Assembly (NCBI GenBank): GCA_016183765.1
Contig: JACPEA010000016.1
Location: 1 to 64,000 of the forward strand
DNA length: 64,000 nucleotides
Reading direction: 5' to 3'
From: Bacteroidota bacterium
Lineage (GTDB): Bacteria > Bacteroidota > Bacteroidia > Chitinophagales > Chitinophagaceae
Part shown: one piece after another, positions 17,268 to 25,885 of the stretch
Layout of the letters: every line of letters starts with the position of its first letter
Numbering within the stretch: the first letter of the stretch is position 1
The notes under the pieces: model-generated
The model's database searches: none
Seen by the model: only the letters and a program-made list of their open reading frames with translations
What the model was told of the DNA's origin: nothing
Position numbers and translations under genes: made by a program

Positions 17268-18743
17268 TTAAAAATGTAGTTTGCCATGTTTGGGTTCCTT
17301 GAAAGCATCACAGGAATTAAGGTATTTTTCCATTTCATAGTTATCCTCTCCATAGATGGTCGAACTGAATTCGTATGCCCGTAGCATCATACGGATGTAA
17401 GGATCAGGATCATTCTGACGTGTTAGTCTTCTAAGTGCTCCAACATAATCTTCCCGGTAGACAGTAGGGATAATGATCTTAGATAATTTCATGCACGAAA
17501 GTTCTGCATTCAGCATTACTCTTGCAACCCTGCCGTTACCATCCAGGAAAGGATGCACTTCACTTACCAGGAACATCATATAGATTGCTTTTGCAAATGG
17601 ATGCTGCAATAGTGAATACCAGTCAAATCCTTTTTTTAATGTCCCCATCACCAGTTGCCAATCGACAAATTCTGTATCTCCCGCCCGGTTATTAATATGT
17701 TTGAACTGCCCCGGATTCTTGTCTGTCCTCGCAGATAGAAGGATTGCATGACGCCTGAATAGCAAGTCTATTAATTCAGAAGGAGAAGATGGACAGATAG
17801 ACATTTCGGTTTGATTGGAAACGATCTTATATGTTCCCAATACATCATGTGAATCTTCATTTCTTGCCGGCAGCGGCGTTTCTGTGGTGATGATCTGCCG
17901 CGCTTCTTCCACTTCAAAGATTGTCCCTTCAATGTAGTTGGAAAAATAGCTTTCAAAAAAAGCAAAGTTCTGATAAGCGGCACGGCTGGTATTTTTATCT
18001 GCATAATCGGGATAGTTATTTCCCGCAAGTGCGCCGTAGAGTAACTCAAAAAGTGCGATTCTGCCCGGATCAAAAGGCTCACCTAGGGCACGTGCTTTCC
18101 CTACACTGGACGATAATATGCGTACTGGTTTGGTGGTTAGCATGGCGCTGACAATTTTATTCAATTCCAGGAACTCTTTTTCCATATCCAGCGCCGGTGC
18201 AATTTCTCTCGCCCTGTCGCGCATGGCATTTAATCCATCTTCTCCTTTGACCCGGATAATGCTCTCCAGCCTTTCTTCTATCTGTTCCCTAGTCAGGGTA
18301 CGGGACTGTTCACCTGTTTTCCTAGATTGCTGAAAATTCTCCAGAAACGCCCTTGCCTGTTGTGATAAGTATAATTCAGCAAAGAAGCTGTTATCACCTT
18401 CCATAATCGGTGGTCCCGCTTGTAAATGGATGATCATTCCCGGTAGTTCAATAACTTTATTGTACGTATAGGATAGATAGATATGCCCCTCTTTGGGCGT
18501 AGGTCTGCACTCCAATGCACTTCGATGGCTTAGTAGAGCCTTTGGGTATTGGGCGGCAAGAATCCTGAACCAATTGCGTTTAATGATACTTTCAGGGGTA
18601 TCATGCAGGTTGCTGGTATAAAGGCTTGGGGCTATTTTTATAATAGTTCCCTGCTTGACAAGCTGGCTGATTCTTCTCGATTCCGCTTTATCAGAGGACC
18701 CAAAAAGAATCTCCTGCAGGTGTATAGGGCGATTTTTTTCCAT
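17268..18743 (-). CDS. Fic domain protein with N-terminal AbiEi-like winged helix
   Basis: 491 residues. Residues 1-110 resemble the AbiEi antitoxin/winged-helix type ('RRISQLVKQGTIIKIAPSLYTSN', 'LLSHRSALE'). The Fic core has the full motif HPFLDGNGRVAR starting at H397, so AMPylation or another nucleotide transfer chemistry is intact. An inhibitory S-x-x-x-E-G motif is present (S268 to G273, 'SNYIEG'), placing it with class II, N-terminally self-inhibited Fic proteins. Likely role: a regulated toxin-like nucleotidyl-transferase with its own DNA-binding regulator, perhaps autoregulating its promoter. The downstream HNH gene is translationally coupled. The context (cargo position beside the integrase) suggests defence or element maintenance. 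Confidence 0.88.
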   Translation of the reverse strand: MEKNRPIHLQEILFGSSDKAESRRISQLVKQGTIIKIAPSLYTSNLHDTPESIIKRNWFRILAAQYPKALLSHRSALECRPTPKEGHIYLSYTYNKVIELPGMIIHLQAGPPIMEGDNSFFAELYLSQQARAFLENFQQSRKTGEQSRTLTREQIEERLESIIRVKGEDGLNAMRDRAREIAPALDMEKEFLELNKIVSAMLTTKPVRILSSSVGKARALGEPFDPGRIALFELLYGALAGNNYPDYADKNTSRAAYQNFAFFESYFSNYIEGTIFEVEEARQIITTETPLPARNEDSHDVLGTYKIVSNQTEMSICPSSPSELIDLLFRRHAILLSARTDKNPGQFKHINNRAGDTEFVDWQLVMGTLKKGFDWYSLLQHPFAKAIYMMFLVSEVHPFLDGNGRVARVMLNAELSCMKLSKIIIPTVYREDYVGALRRLTRQNDPDPYIRMMLRAYEFSSTIYGEDNYEMEKYLNSCDAFKEPKHGKLHF

Positions 18744-18770
18744 TATCTCGGCATTTATACCTCAAAATTG

Positions 18771-18912
18771 AGAATATTTTATAATAAAACAACTATTTGT
18801 AAGAATATTTTGTATTAAATAGAATTTTGGCGAGTAAAATACATACTTCTGCCACCAAATGGTAAAATTGCATAATAAAATAACCAAAATTGCGATTATT
18901 TCATAATAAAAT
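18771..18912. promoter_or_regulatory. AT-rich region with repeated TAATAAAA motifs upstream of fic
   Basis: The 290-bp gap 18744-19033 is very AT-rich. Copies of 'ataataaaa' occur at 18779-18790, 18871-18881 and 18902-18912, the last two as identical 11-mers (cataataaaat). 'aagaatatttt'-like repeats lie near 18771 and 18800. They could be the promoter and operators for the winged-helix domain of the Fic protein. Inference only. Confidence 0.35.
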
Positions 18913-19033
18913 CTACTGATACTAATTGAGTTCCGGCCAACCAAGTGCCGGTATTTGCCGGAAAAAGAATCTAAATACACTAACAATCAACGTATTATGA
19001 TAAAGTCATTGCCGGAAGCCGCCGCCGAAACTG

Positions 19034-20167
19034 CTAGGATGGAAATTCCGATTCTTCCTGTTCTTTTCCCTGCATTTCCAGTTTATAGACTTCCTGTTCG
19101 ATCAGCATTTGTATATCATGCTTCACCTGGAAATAATTATCTGTCACCTGCTGGCTATCCATTTCCCTGACAGGCGGAATATTCTTAAATCCCTTTATTT
19201 CTTCGTTGATGGCGTCACTGTTGTTGACCATTTCCGAATGGAACATTTTCAGCTTAATCTTTTCATTGGGATCATCTGACACCATGCCCACAAATTCACC
19301 GGATGAAAGCGCGGATATTTTGGAAGCAGGTATGGCAAAATCAAGCTGCGTGGATTTGCTGACAGAAGTATCTGTTCTGTTAATCGAAAGGCTCTGCCTG
19401 TCTTGCATGATTTTTCCGAAACGTTCGGACAATAATTTGGCACTGTCCCCCATTACCTGGCCGCTGATGATATTGCCACAGATATTGACGATCACATCCG
19501 CCTGTTCTTTGCCATAGTCCTTGCGCAACTGGCTGAAGTCCTGCATTCCTAAGACAGGCGCCACTTTATTACTTCTTGCAGTTGCTATTAACGAATCCAT
19601 GTTGTTGAAATAAATGGTTGGAAACTCGTCGAATACCAATGCGCATTTTTGCTTGCCTTTTCGATTGACCAGTTTTACCAACCGCGAGATGTATAGTGAA
19701 AGGACGGCTCCGTAGATCGCCTGTTTTTCGGGGTTATTGCCCACGCAGACAATCTTCGGATATTCAGGATCGTTTATATCGAGTGTAAAATCATTGCCTG
19801 ATAGTACCCAATAAAGTTGCGGTGAAGCCAGTCGCGCCATACAGATTTTAGCCGATGCGATCTGGCCTTCCAATTGCTCCATTGCATCGTTCTCGTAGGC
19901 TGTTATAAATGGATTGATGAGTACCTGTATTTCAGGTTCCATATTCAGCACCGCAAACAACTCTTCGTAATCTACCTGCATCATTTCAATTACATGGGGG
20001 AGCGTGCAAAAGCAACCATTGCCATATTTGCGTAAATACCAGATCACTGCCGTTACAAAATTGATTGGCGATTCCACGAAAAAATCGCCCTGTCGTTTGA
20101 TCCACTCCCTGTTAAGTCCTAACAATATGGTCCGTGCTGATTCTGTGGCATCGGTAATATCGAGCAT
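19034..20167 (-). CDS. TraG/TraD-like coupling protein, C-terminal part (frameshifted)
   Basis: 377 residues starting 'MLDITDATESARTILLGLNREWIKRQGDFF', which is internal sequence of a Bacteroidota MobC/TraG-type T4SS coupling protein. It includes 'KCALVFDEFPTIYFNNMDSLIATARSNKVA' (Walker B DE and the following conserved segment) and 'LQDFSQLRKDYGKEQAD'. The N-terminal half with Walker A is in the next entry, in another frame. The break is at about 20170, where AAAA replaces an expected AAAAA: adding one A gives '...NPLDPKNMLDITD...' in one frame. Together the two parts make ~667 residues, a normal length. It would pump the relaxase-DNA complex into a helper T4SS if functional. Confidence 0.85.
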   Translation of the reverse strand: MLDITDATESARTILLGLNREWIKRQGDFFVESPINFVTAVIWYLRKYGNGCFCTLPHVIEMMQVDYEELFAVLNMEPEIQVLINPFITAYENDAMEQLEGQIASAKICMARLASPQLYWVLSGNDFTLDINDPEYPKIVCVGNNPEKQAIYGAVLSLYISRLVKLVNRKGKQKCALVFDEFPTIYFNNMDSLIATARSNKVAPVLGMQDFSQLRKDYGKEQADVIVNICGNIISGQVMGDSAKLLSERFGKIMQDRQSLSINRTDTSVSKSTQLDFAIPASKISALSSGEFVGMVSDDPNEKIKLKMFHSEMVNNSDAINEEIKGFKNIPPVREMDSQQVTDNYFQVKHDIQMLIEQEVYKLEMQGKEQEESEFPS

Positions 20168-21018
20168 ATTTTAGGATCTAAGGGGTTGCAGCGGTGCGAG
20201 CTGGACAGGTTATCAAAATTGATCGCGTAAAAGGAGGGAGTATGCCCGTATTGCTGCAGGTTCAAAAGCATCCAGTTATAGGCAGGCTTAGACAGATCAT
20301 CATATTTAAAGTCATAAATAAACATGGCATACCCTTTTTCGATCATTTGTCTGATCAGCGGGAGAATAATAAACCAGGATTTACCTGCTCCCGGTGTGCC
20401 GCATACAATCGAACCACGAAAGGGATTGATCATATTGATATAACTGCGCCTCAATTTGTTTTTAAGCCGGTATTGCGCCTGGTAGTTGACAGAATAATCG
20501 TTTTTGATCAGCCGTTCTTCCTGCGGGAAAGTTTCGTTGATCTCATTGAACACGTCGCGTGAGAGTTTTACATGGATCAACCTGCTTAACAGGTTGCCGC
20601 CGGAAAGAATTCCAAGGTAACCTGCACTTGTCACGATCATGTAGGAAACAGCCAGCTTTTGTATATCTGTTACCCACTGGAAAATCAATGCACTTCCAAA
20701 AAATAAAAAGACACCTGATGCCAACAGCCATACAATGCGTTTTGGGTGCAGTTCATCGCTTTTCTTTCCCTTTGCGCCCAGCAAAGAAATTACCAGTAAT
20801 CCGAGGGCCATTAGTTTTGAATGATAGAAGCTGCTGAATAATCCTGTGTTTGCAGTGTTGTGTAAAATCCGGTCGGTAATATCGCTTCGCAGTCCCCATG
20901 ACTTAAATAATGCATAGCAATAAAAATAATAATGCAGTAGCAGCATAAAGAAACTTGCAAACCGTGTCATGTCAAGAATCTTTCTCAATCCCATTTCGTT
21001 TTCACCAGTTGTTGACAT
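20119..21018 (-). CDS. TraG/TraD-like coupling protein, N-terminal part with Walker A (frameshifted)
   Basis: 299 residues. Three to four transmembrane segments lie within residues 20-140. The Walker A motif GTPGAGKS is at 207-214. The sequence then continues to 'RCNPLDPK' and runs out of frame at 'ICSILPMPQ'. The correct continuation is the overlapping downstream frame. It sits directly after the relaxase gene on the minus strand (20 bp), the standard mobilization order relaxosome protein, relaxase, coupling protein. Either one pseudogene with a 1-nt deletion in an A-run or an assembly error. No canonical -1 slippery heptamer fits the zero frame here. Confidence 0.85.
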   Translation of the reverse strand: MSTTGENEMGLRKILDMTRFASFFMLLLHYYFYCYALFKSWGLRSDITDRILHNTANTGLFSSFYHSKLMALGLLVISLLGAKGKKSDELHPKRIVWLLASGVFLFFGSALIFQWVTDIQKLAVSYMIVTSAGYLGILSGGNLLSRLIHVKLSRDVFNEINETFPQEERLIKNDYSVNYQAQYRLKNKLRRSYINMINPFRGSIVCGTPGAGKSWFIILPLIRQMIEKGYAMFIYDFKYDDLSKPAYNWMLLNLQQYGHTPSFYAINFDNLSSSHRCNPLDPKICSILPMPQNQHGPYC

Positions 21019-21038
21019 ATCGTTTATTTTTGTGTTGG

Positions 21039-22265
21039 TTATAGTCCAAGTGATCTTCTTTTTTTCTTACGTTTCTTTTTCAACAATGCTCCGGATGTAT
21101 AATTAAATTCTTCGCGCGGTGTAATGACCACATCCAGTATATTGATTGACTGGCTTTGTTCTTTAAACGGAATCTTATGTGATTGTGCCTTTTGGTTGAC
21201 AGGTAGCTGGCTAAATGCAGCCAGTCTTTCTTCCAGGTGAGCGAAGCTGTACTGCTTGCCAATATCACTACCATTGAAAACACATTTATTATTGCGATCA
21301 ATAAAGGTGATCCCGTAAATTCTGCCCTGTTCGTTTTGCCGAAGCACTGTGACAACGTTTTTTTGTTCAAGCAAGCGAACTAGCGTAGCTATGTCGCGTG
21401 GGTGTTGGGCAAGCACCTGATCAATGGTATTTTTCAACCCAGCCCTGAACGGTTCTTTCAACAGTTTATTTTTCTCAAACAGGGCATCCAGTTTTTCCAG
21501 TATGGGATTGCTGTTAATCGAACTGGCTTTGATGGGAACGCCAACTTTATTGCTCTTCGCATCAAGTACACGATAGACAAGCCCACGATGTTTATAAATT
21601 CGTCCATCTTCCTGCCCTCTGTCGGCAACCACATTGTATGATTTCAGGATGGCGTTAAATTCAGGGAGAGAACAATACCGGTAAGTATTCAATATAGCAT
21701 TAATAACATTGGTGATACTTTTCTTGGTTTCTGTTTTACCATATCCGATTTTCTCCGCCTGTACGGGAGCGATAGGCTTACGTAAAAGCCGTTTTTGATT
21801 TTCTGCTGGTATCAAACCGTACGCCTGTTCGATTTCTTTTCTTGCTTTTTCGGATTGGTTGCGCCCGATATTGTAGGTGTCAATCCGTTTGCCATCAGCC
21901 TGTATGGTGGTGGTCACGATATGAATATGCGGATGGCCTGCATCATTGTGCCTGTACATCAGCCAGGGCTGTGCTCCGAAACCGATTTTTTCCATATAGT
22001 CGGATGCAATGCTAATTAACCGGTCTTTGCTTATTTTCTCGGATGGATCAAAATTGAGAGATATATGCAGGGTTTTGGTAGTCGCCCTGCTGTTGAGTGA
22101 ATTAAGCCTTTCAAAGCCTTCCAGTTTTTGATAAAAGTCCATATCCCCAGTATTGCGCAGGTAACCCGAGCCGTGAAGACATTCCGCTTTACCTTCCTGC
22201 ACTTTGTTTTCATTGTAATTGAGTGCGGCAATAACCTTTGTCGGAGAAGTTATTTTTGCAACCAT
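21039..22265 (-). CDS. Relaxase/mobilization nuclease (MobB-like)
   Basis: 408 residues. The relaxase domain has the metal-binding histidine motif 'HPHIHIV' (H111, H113, H115) following 'LMYRHNDAG'. A catalytic Tyr is expected near the N-terminus (candidate Y17 in 'ALNYNENK'). 'TKTLHISLNFDPSEKIS' is typical of Bacteroidota MobB/relaxase proteins. It nicks oriT and pilots the strand. The start overlaps the upstream mobilization gene by 16 bp, so the two are co-translated. The C-terminus is lysine/arginine-rich (KKKRKKKRR), fitting a DNA-binding tail. Confidence 0.92.
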   Translation of the reverse strand: MVAKITSPTKVIAALNYNENKVQEGKAECLHGSGYLRNTGDMDFYQKLEGFERLNSLNSRATTKTLHISLNFDPSEKISKDRLISIASDYMEKIGFGAQPWLMYRHNDAGHPHIHIVTTTIQADGKRIDTYNIGRNQSEKARKEIEQAYGLIPAENQKRLLRKPIAPVQAEKIGYGKTETKKSITNVINAILNTYRYCSLPEFNAILKSYNVVADRGQEDGRIYKHRGLVYRVLDAKSNKVGVPIKASSINSNPILEKLDALFEKNKLLKEPFRAGLKNTIDQVLAQHPRDIATLVRLLEQKNVVTVLRQNEQGRIYGITFIDRNNKCVFNGSDIGKQYSFAHLEERLAAFSQLPVNQKAQSHKIPFKEQSQSINILDVVITPREEFNYTSGALLKKKRKKKRRSLGL

Positions 22266-22648
22266 TGTTCGTAGAGTTGGGTCATGCGTGAACGGATTAC
22301 TTCGATACTGGTTACTACCTGTTTATGCAGCGCTTGTTGTTCTTGTATCCAATTGCGGAACTCAGGGATGCGGTCGAGGGTGTGCAGTTTGTGAACTGCC
22401 TGGTTGAAATTGTTCCCTACGCCGTTTAACTGTTTGGTTAGTTCCAGCATGTCCTTTAAGAAGTCATCTGCCGATTGGTTACGGTAGCTGACGATAACGG
22501 GTTTTTGCAGTGCCACTTTACGCACGTAATTACTAACCGTTTTTTCGGTGCTTGTTTGCTGAAGTTTTTGGAGTTGCTTTTTTTCTGTGGAGTTCATCCT
22601 GACTTTCAGGATGAAATGGCGCACTTCTTTTTCCTTGTCTTTCATCAC
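22250..22648 (-). CDS. Plasmid mobilization relaxosome protein (MobC/MobA-type)
   Basis: 132 residues. A ribbon-helix-helix-like start ('VRHFILKVRMNSTEKKQLQKL... TVSNYVRKVAL') and a helical C-terminal part containing 'LNGVGNNFNQAVHKL', the signature of the relaxosome accessory family. It binds oriT and assists the relaxase. Two ATGs (22648, 22645) are possible. It overlaps the relaxase gene by 16 bp. Confidence 0.9.
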   Translation of the reverse strand: MMKDKEKEVRHFILKVRMNSTEKKQLQKLQQTSTEKTVSNYVRKVALQKPVIVSYRNQSADDFLKDMLELTKQLNGVGNNFNQAVHKLHTLDRIPEFRNWIQEQQALHKQVVTSIEVIRSRMTQLYEQWLQK

Positions 22649-22705
22649 GCTTCATTTTCACTTTTCTAATCTGTTGTATTCCCCGCACGACTTCGGAGTG
22701 AAGGG

Positions 22706-22743
22706 GCAAGATGCCCAAACGTGGCCACGTTTGAACATCTTGC
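22706..22743. other. Candidate origin of transfer (oriT)
   Basis: Just upstream of the mobilization gene lies a nested perfect inverted repeat: GCAAGATG (22706-22713) with CATCTTGC (22736-22743), enclosing CAAACGTGG (22716-22724) and CCACGTTTG (22725-22733). A further GTTTGC...GCAAAC pair follows around 22745-22763. Position and structure fit an oriT recognised by the adjacent relaxosome protein. The nick site is not identified. Confidence 0.5.
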
Positions 22744-22852
22744 CGTTTGCGGGAACAGGCAAACTGCTCTTACAGAAGATAAAGGTAGAGGGGTCGTAGT
22801 TGGTAAAAAAGACATGGGCCTATTCTGCCCGAGTAAGAGGGTAGGAGATGAA

Positions 22853-22877
22853 TAAAAAAGGGCCTACAGCAGCCCTT
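22853..22877 (-). terminator. Terminator overlapping the radC-like stop codon
   Basis: Arms AAGGGC (22858-22863) and GCCCTT (22872-22877), with the TAG stop in the loop and a U-run from the A-run 22853-22857 on the minus strand. Confidence 0.7.
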
Positions 22878-23334
22878 CATCAGCAAAAGAATAATATCCT
22901 TCGGCTGTTATAATAATGTGATCGAGTAACTGCATATCCAGTAAATGCGCGCCTTCTTTGATCTTTTGGGTAAGTCTTTTATCGGCCTCGCTGGGTTGAA
23001 GATTACCGCTGGGATGATTGTGAGAGATTATCAGTGTATTCGCATTCATTTTAAGCGCTGCCGTAAAAATAAGTTTCGGATCGGCAACGGTTCCAGAAAC
23101 CCCTCCAGCCGAGGCATGGTAAATTCCAAGTACCCGGTGGTTTTTGTTCATCAGTATTACCTTGAATTCTTCCACCAATTCGATGTGATTTTCGTCCCAA
23201 TGTTTTTTCAGAAATTCATAGACATCGTTCACCCGTTTTAACTGCGGTCTTTCCGATGGTTTTACCTTTGATTTGTATACCAATTCCACTTCGCTGACCA
23301 TGTTCCAATCCTGGGTTGTGATTTCCTTTTCCAT
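22864..23334 (-). CDS. RadC-like JAB domain protein
   Basis: 156 residues. The JAMM metal motif is intact: 'SHNHPSGNLQPSEAD' with H105, H107 and D118 separated by the canonical ten residues, and 'VEEFKVILMNKNHRVLG' before it. This is the short RadC form without the N-terminal HhH domain, frequent on integrative elements and plasmids of Bacteroidota. Its biochemical role is still unclear (proposed metal-dependent hydrolase in recombination or anti-defence). It is transcribed alone, terminated inside its own stop-codon hairpin. Confidence 0.93.
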   Translation of the reverse strand: MEKEITTQDWNMVSEVELVYKSKVKPSERPQLKRVNDVYEFLKKHWDENHIELVEEFKVILMNKNHRVLGIYHASAGGVSGTVADPKLIFTAALKMNANTLIISHNHPSGNLQPSEADKRLTQKIKEGAHLLDMQLLDHIIITAEGYYSFADEGLL

Positions 23335-23527
23335 AATATCATTTTTTGTTTTTAAAATTTATTATGGAACACACGACGGTTTTTGGCAATCAAGGCCTGG
23401 AAGCAACGGAATAAATCCGGTTAGAGAAGACTATTAAATGGGATTTTTATGCCGGAATTTCCTGGCCGCTTCAGCCGCCAAAAAACCGAACTTTGTGTAG
23501 GAATAAATCAAATGAATCTATTCTCTG

Positions 23528-25705
23528 TTAAGGACGTTGGAGGTAGGTGATTTTTTTGAAATTATAGTTTGTTTTTCCTGTATCCAACAGCGCGAAATAA
23601 GTGTCATGTGGTTCTTCTTTGAATTTGTACTCAACAAAGCGGTCAAAGAATTCAATCAGGCCTTCTTCATCCAATGAGAGCATGTAGGAAAACATCCATG
23701 TTTTCCCATCCACGTCATCGCCGAGTATCCTGAAATCATGGTCTTTGTTATCTTTTTTCTGCCGTTTTCTTGTCAGCTTTATATACTCCATTAATTGGTC
23801 TTTTGTTCTACTGCCGAACTCAAGCACTTGTACAACTGCATCTATTGCATTGGGAAGCCCGGAATCTTCCAACGTCTTTACCAGCGCTTTGACGGCTGTA
23901 TCGGCGTTATAAACCATTTTTCGAACTTCTTTTTTAACCTTACCTTCTTTGTAGAAATAGTATTTATTAAAGCGATCCAAGTAGCTATCAAGGTATACAA
24001 AAGAAGAGTTTGCATAATCTTCCCGTTTCATCAGGCTATCGAATCGAAGATTTTGATGTAAATAATATCCCAAAAGATCCACTTCATCCTGTATGACGAA
24101 TTTGGTATGTTTGAAAAACTCTCTGCGACGATGAATGTACTGGATAAAATATGCTGGGCCCTCCATGTGTTCACAGACCGTTCGCAGGTCATACAAGCTA
24201 ATCAGCCAAGGGAAAGTTTCTGCTGTAAAAAGCCCTAATGTGTTGGACACTTTAAGATTGCAAGAAATGGATTTCAGGTTTTCGATGGTCAGGGAAACAA
24301 AATAGGCCTGTTTGAATTGTGATCCGTCAATAACGACTTTTTTCCCGGTGCTGTCTGTAAAGGCAACGTCCTTTTTACCGAACAGGTAATTAAATGACCG
24401 CAGCGCCTGTTCGTGTGATTCTTTTACAATTGCTTCAATGTGCGTTTCGATGCGGTCAATGAAACCTTTCCTTGCGCGATCAGATAAGGTATGCCCCTTG
24501 CCTTCGATAAAAAAAACATTGTTGTCACAAATTACCAGACCATCCATTTCGCCACCAGGGTATTTCAAATTCAAATAGTATTGATCGGAATTCAGGGTTT
24601 TACGGAACAATTTCACACCTTCTTCCACGAGATAATCGTGCCTTTTGTTCAGGCGTTTTCCCGATTTTTTAGGATCGCCTATCATAACACGCTGGTGAAA
24701 TAGCCTGTCGAGGGAATAATCGAGTAATGACAACGATGGGCAGATATACCTATCCTCATGTTTTACCAATGGTTTGTCTTTGAGCGGGTGCATGATTTCC
24801 GGCCTGGAAAAGTCAGGGTTAATGTCGCCAAAATGGAGTGACAGTAATGCCAGGAATTTCTCTACCACCATTTCTTCTACATCCTCCATTTCGACAATGT
24901 CTTTTGCCGTGAAACTAAGCGTGTGTCCGTACATAACCATTTGGTAGGTAAACATACTTGCCATGAAATCGAATTTAATGTCCTCGTCTTTCCATGTGGT
25001 GTAATTGTCCAGCACCTCCTGCGGATAGAACTGTTTGGGCTTTATTTTTCGGTACTTATACGCGATCACTTCGTCATACATCTGTTTACTTGCGGCTTTA
25101 GCATCATTCATTGATTTTTGAATCCTTTCGAGCGTAAAATCTGCTATCGTCATGCAGATGCGGATGGCTTCATCAATGGTAAACCCCAATATCTCGGTAC
25201 ATTCCTGATCCAACGGTGCGTAAAGCCCTTCAAGCAGATCCCAGTGATATGATTCGAATGTCTCATTTCGTACAAGTAATTCATCTGCAGAGATGGTCTG
25301 GGCGAAGTAGGGCATATCCTTAATACCGCCTTTCTCATCGTAAATATCAAACTGGCCGTAGTGAATGAATGTATATTTCCCAATAATGGATTTAGCCAGT
25401 TCAACCATATTGTGCATGTCTTCGGCCACGCTCCGGGTACGGGTAAATTCATTATAACCCAAAGAATTTGGGAATTTAAGGCAGATAAGGGCAATGTACT
25501 CCGGGATAACAGGCGATGGCTCAGGTTCGTTTCTGGCAGCTTTGTAATGCGCTTCCATCTGTAGTTTTGCGATGGCATTCCCGATTACGTTGAAAGAACC
25601 GTATTCCGTAATGATATCTTCCAGCTTTTTTATGTCCGCCTGAATCTCTTCAAGCAGTCTTTTTTTCATATCCTCAAGGGATTCATTCGGCTTTCTTCGT
25701 CTCAT
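23528..25705 (-). CDS. Large PD-(D/E)XK nuclease-like protein, probable defence cargo
   Basis: 725 residues, not recognised as a named family. Around residues 384-404 lies 'GGEMDGLVICDNNVFFIEGKG', in which D388, E401 and K403 form a convincing D...ExK catalytic triad of the PD-(D/E)XK (NERD/Mrr-like) fold. An N-terminal basic/coiled stretch (1-50) precedes an all-helical region (50-330); the C-terminal ~300 residues are helical and rich in aromatic/charged residues. No membrane segment or signal peptide. It is monocistronic between RadC-like and DUF932 modules, a typical cargo slot. Likely a cytoplasmic nuclease in anti-phage defence; the trigger is unknown. Confidence 0.75.
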   Translation of the reverse strand: MRRRKPNESLEDMKKRLLEEIQADIKKLEDIITEYGSFNVIGNAIAKLQMEAHYKAARNEPEPSPVIPEYIALICLKFPNSLGYNEFTRTRSVAEDMHNMVELAKSIIGKYTFIHYGQFDIYDEKGGIKDMPYFAQTISADELLVRNETFESYHWDLLEGLYAPLDQECTEILGFTIDEAIRICMTIADFTLERIQKSMNDAKAASKQMYDEVIAYKYRKIKPKQFYPQEVLDNYTTWKDEDIKFDFMASMFTYQMVMYGHTLSFTAKDIVEMEDVEEMVVEKFLALLSLHFGDINPDFSRPEIMHPLKDKPLVKHEDRYICPSLSLLDYSLDRLFHQRVMIGDPKKSGKRLNKRHDYLVEEGVKLFRKTLNSDQYYLNLKYPGGEMDGLVICDNNVFFIEGKGHTLSDRARKGFIDRIETHIEAIVKESHEQALRSFNYLFGKKDVAFTDSTGKKVVIDGSQFKQAYFVSLTIENLKSISCNLKVSNTLGLFTAETFPWLISLYDLRTVCEHMEGPAYFIQYIHRRREFFKHTKFVIQDEVDLLGYYLHQNLRFDSLMKREDYANSSFVYLDSYLDRFNKYYFYKEGKVKKEVRKMVYNADTAVKALVKTLEDSGLPNAIDAVVQVLEFGSRTKDQLMEYIKLTRKRQKKDNKDHDFRILGDDVDGKTWMFSYMLSLDEEGLIEFFDRFVEYKFKEEPHDTYFALLDTGKTNYNFKKITYLQRP

Positions 25706-25833
25706 AAAATATACTCAATACTGCTAATTTAATAAATGCTTTTCGCTGAGTGAATACCTTATATAGATCAATACAAGCTGCCGCCCCCTTTTATAATAGC
25801 TGATCATGTATCGGGCGGCAGCTTCTCAGCATT

Positions 25834-25860
25834 AAAAAAGGGGCGGTAAAGCCCCCTTTT
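25834..25860 (-). terminator. Terminator after the DUF932 gene
   Basis: Hairpin AAAAGGGG-C-GGTAAA-G-CCCCTTTT, with A-run on the left and T-run on the right, so it can act on both strands. It directly follows the DUF932 stop on the minus strand. Confidence 0.75.
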
Positions 25861-25885
25861 GGTGTCAATTCAGTTTAATTATAGC

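Noticed and set aside
20160..20175. Programmed frameshift in the coupling protein
   Set aside because: The zero frame CCT AAA ATA does not contain an X XXY YYZ heptamer; a missing A is simpler.
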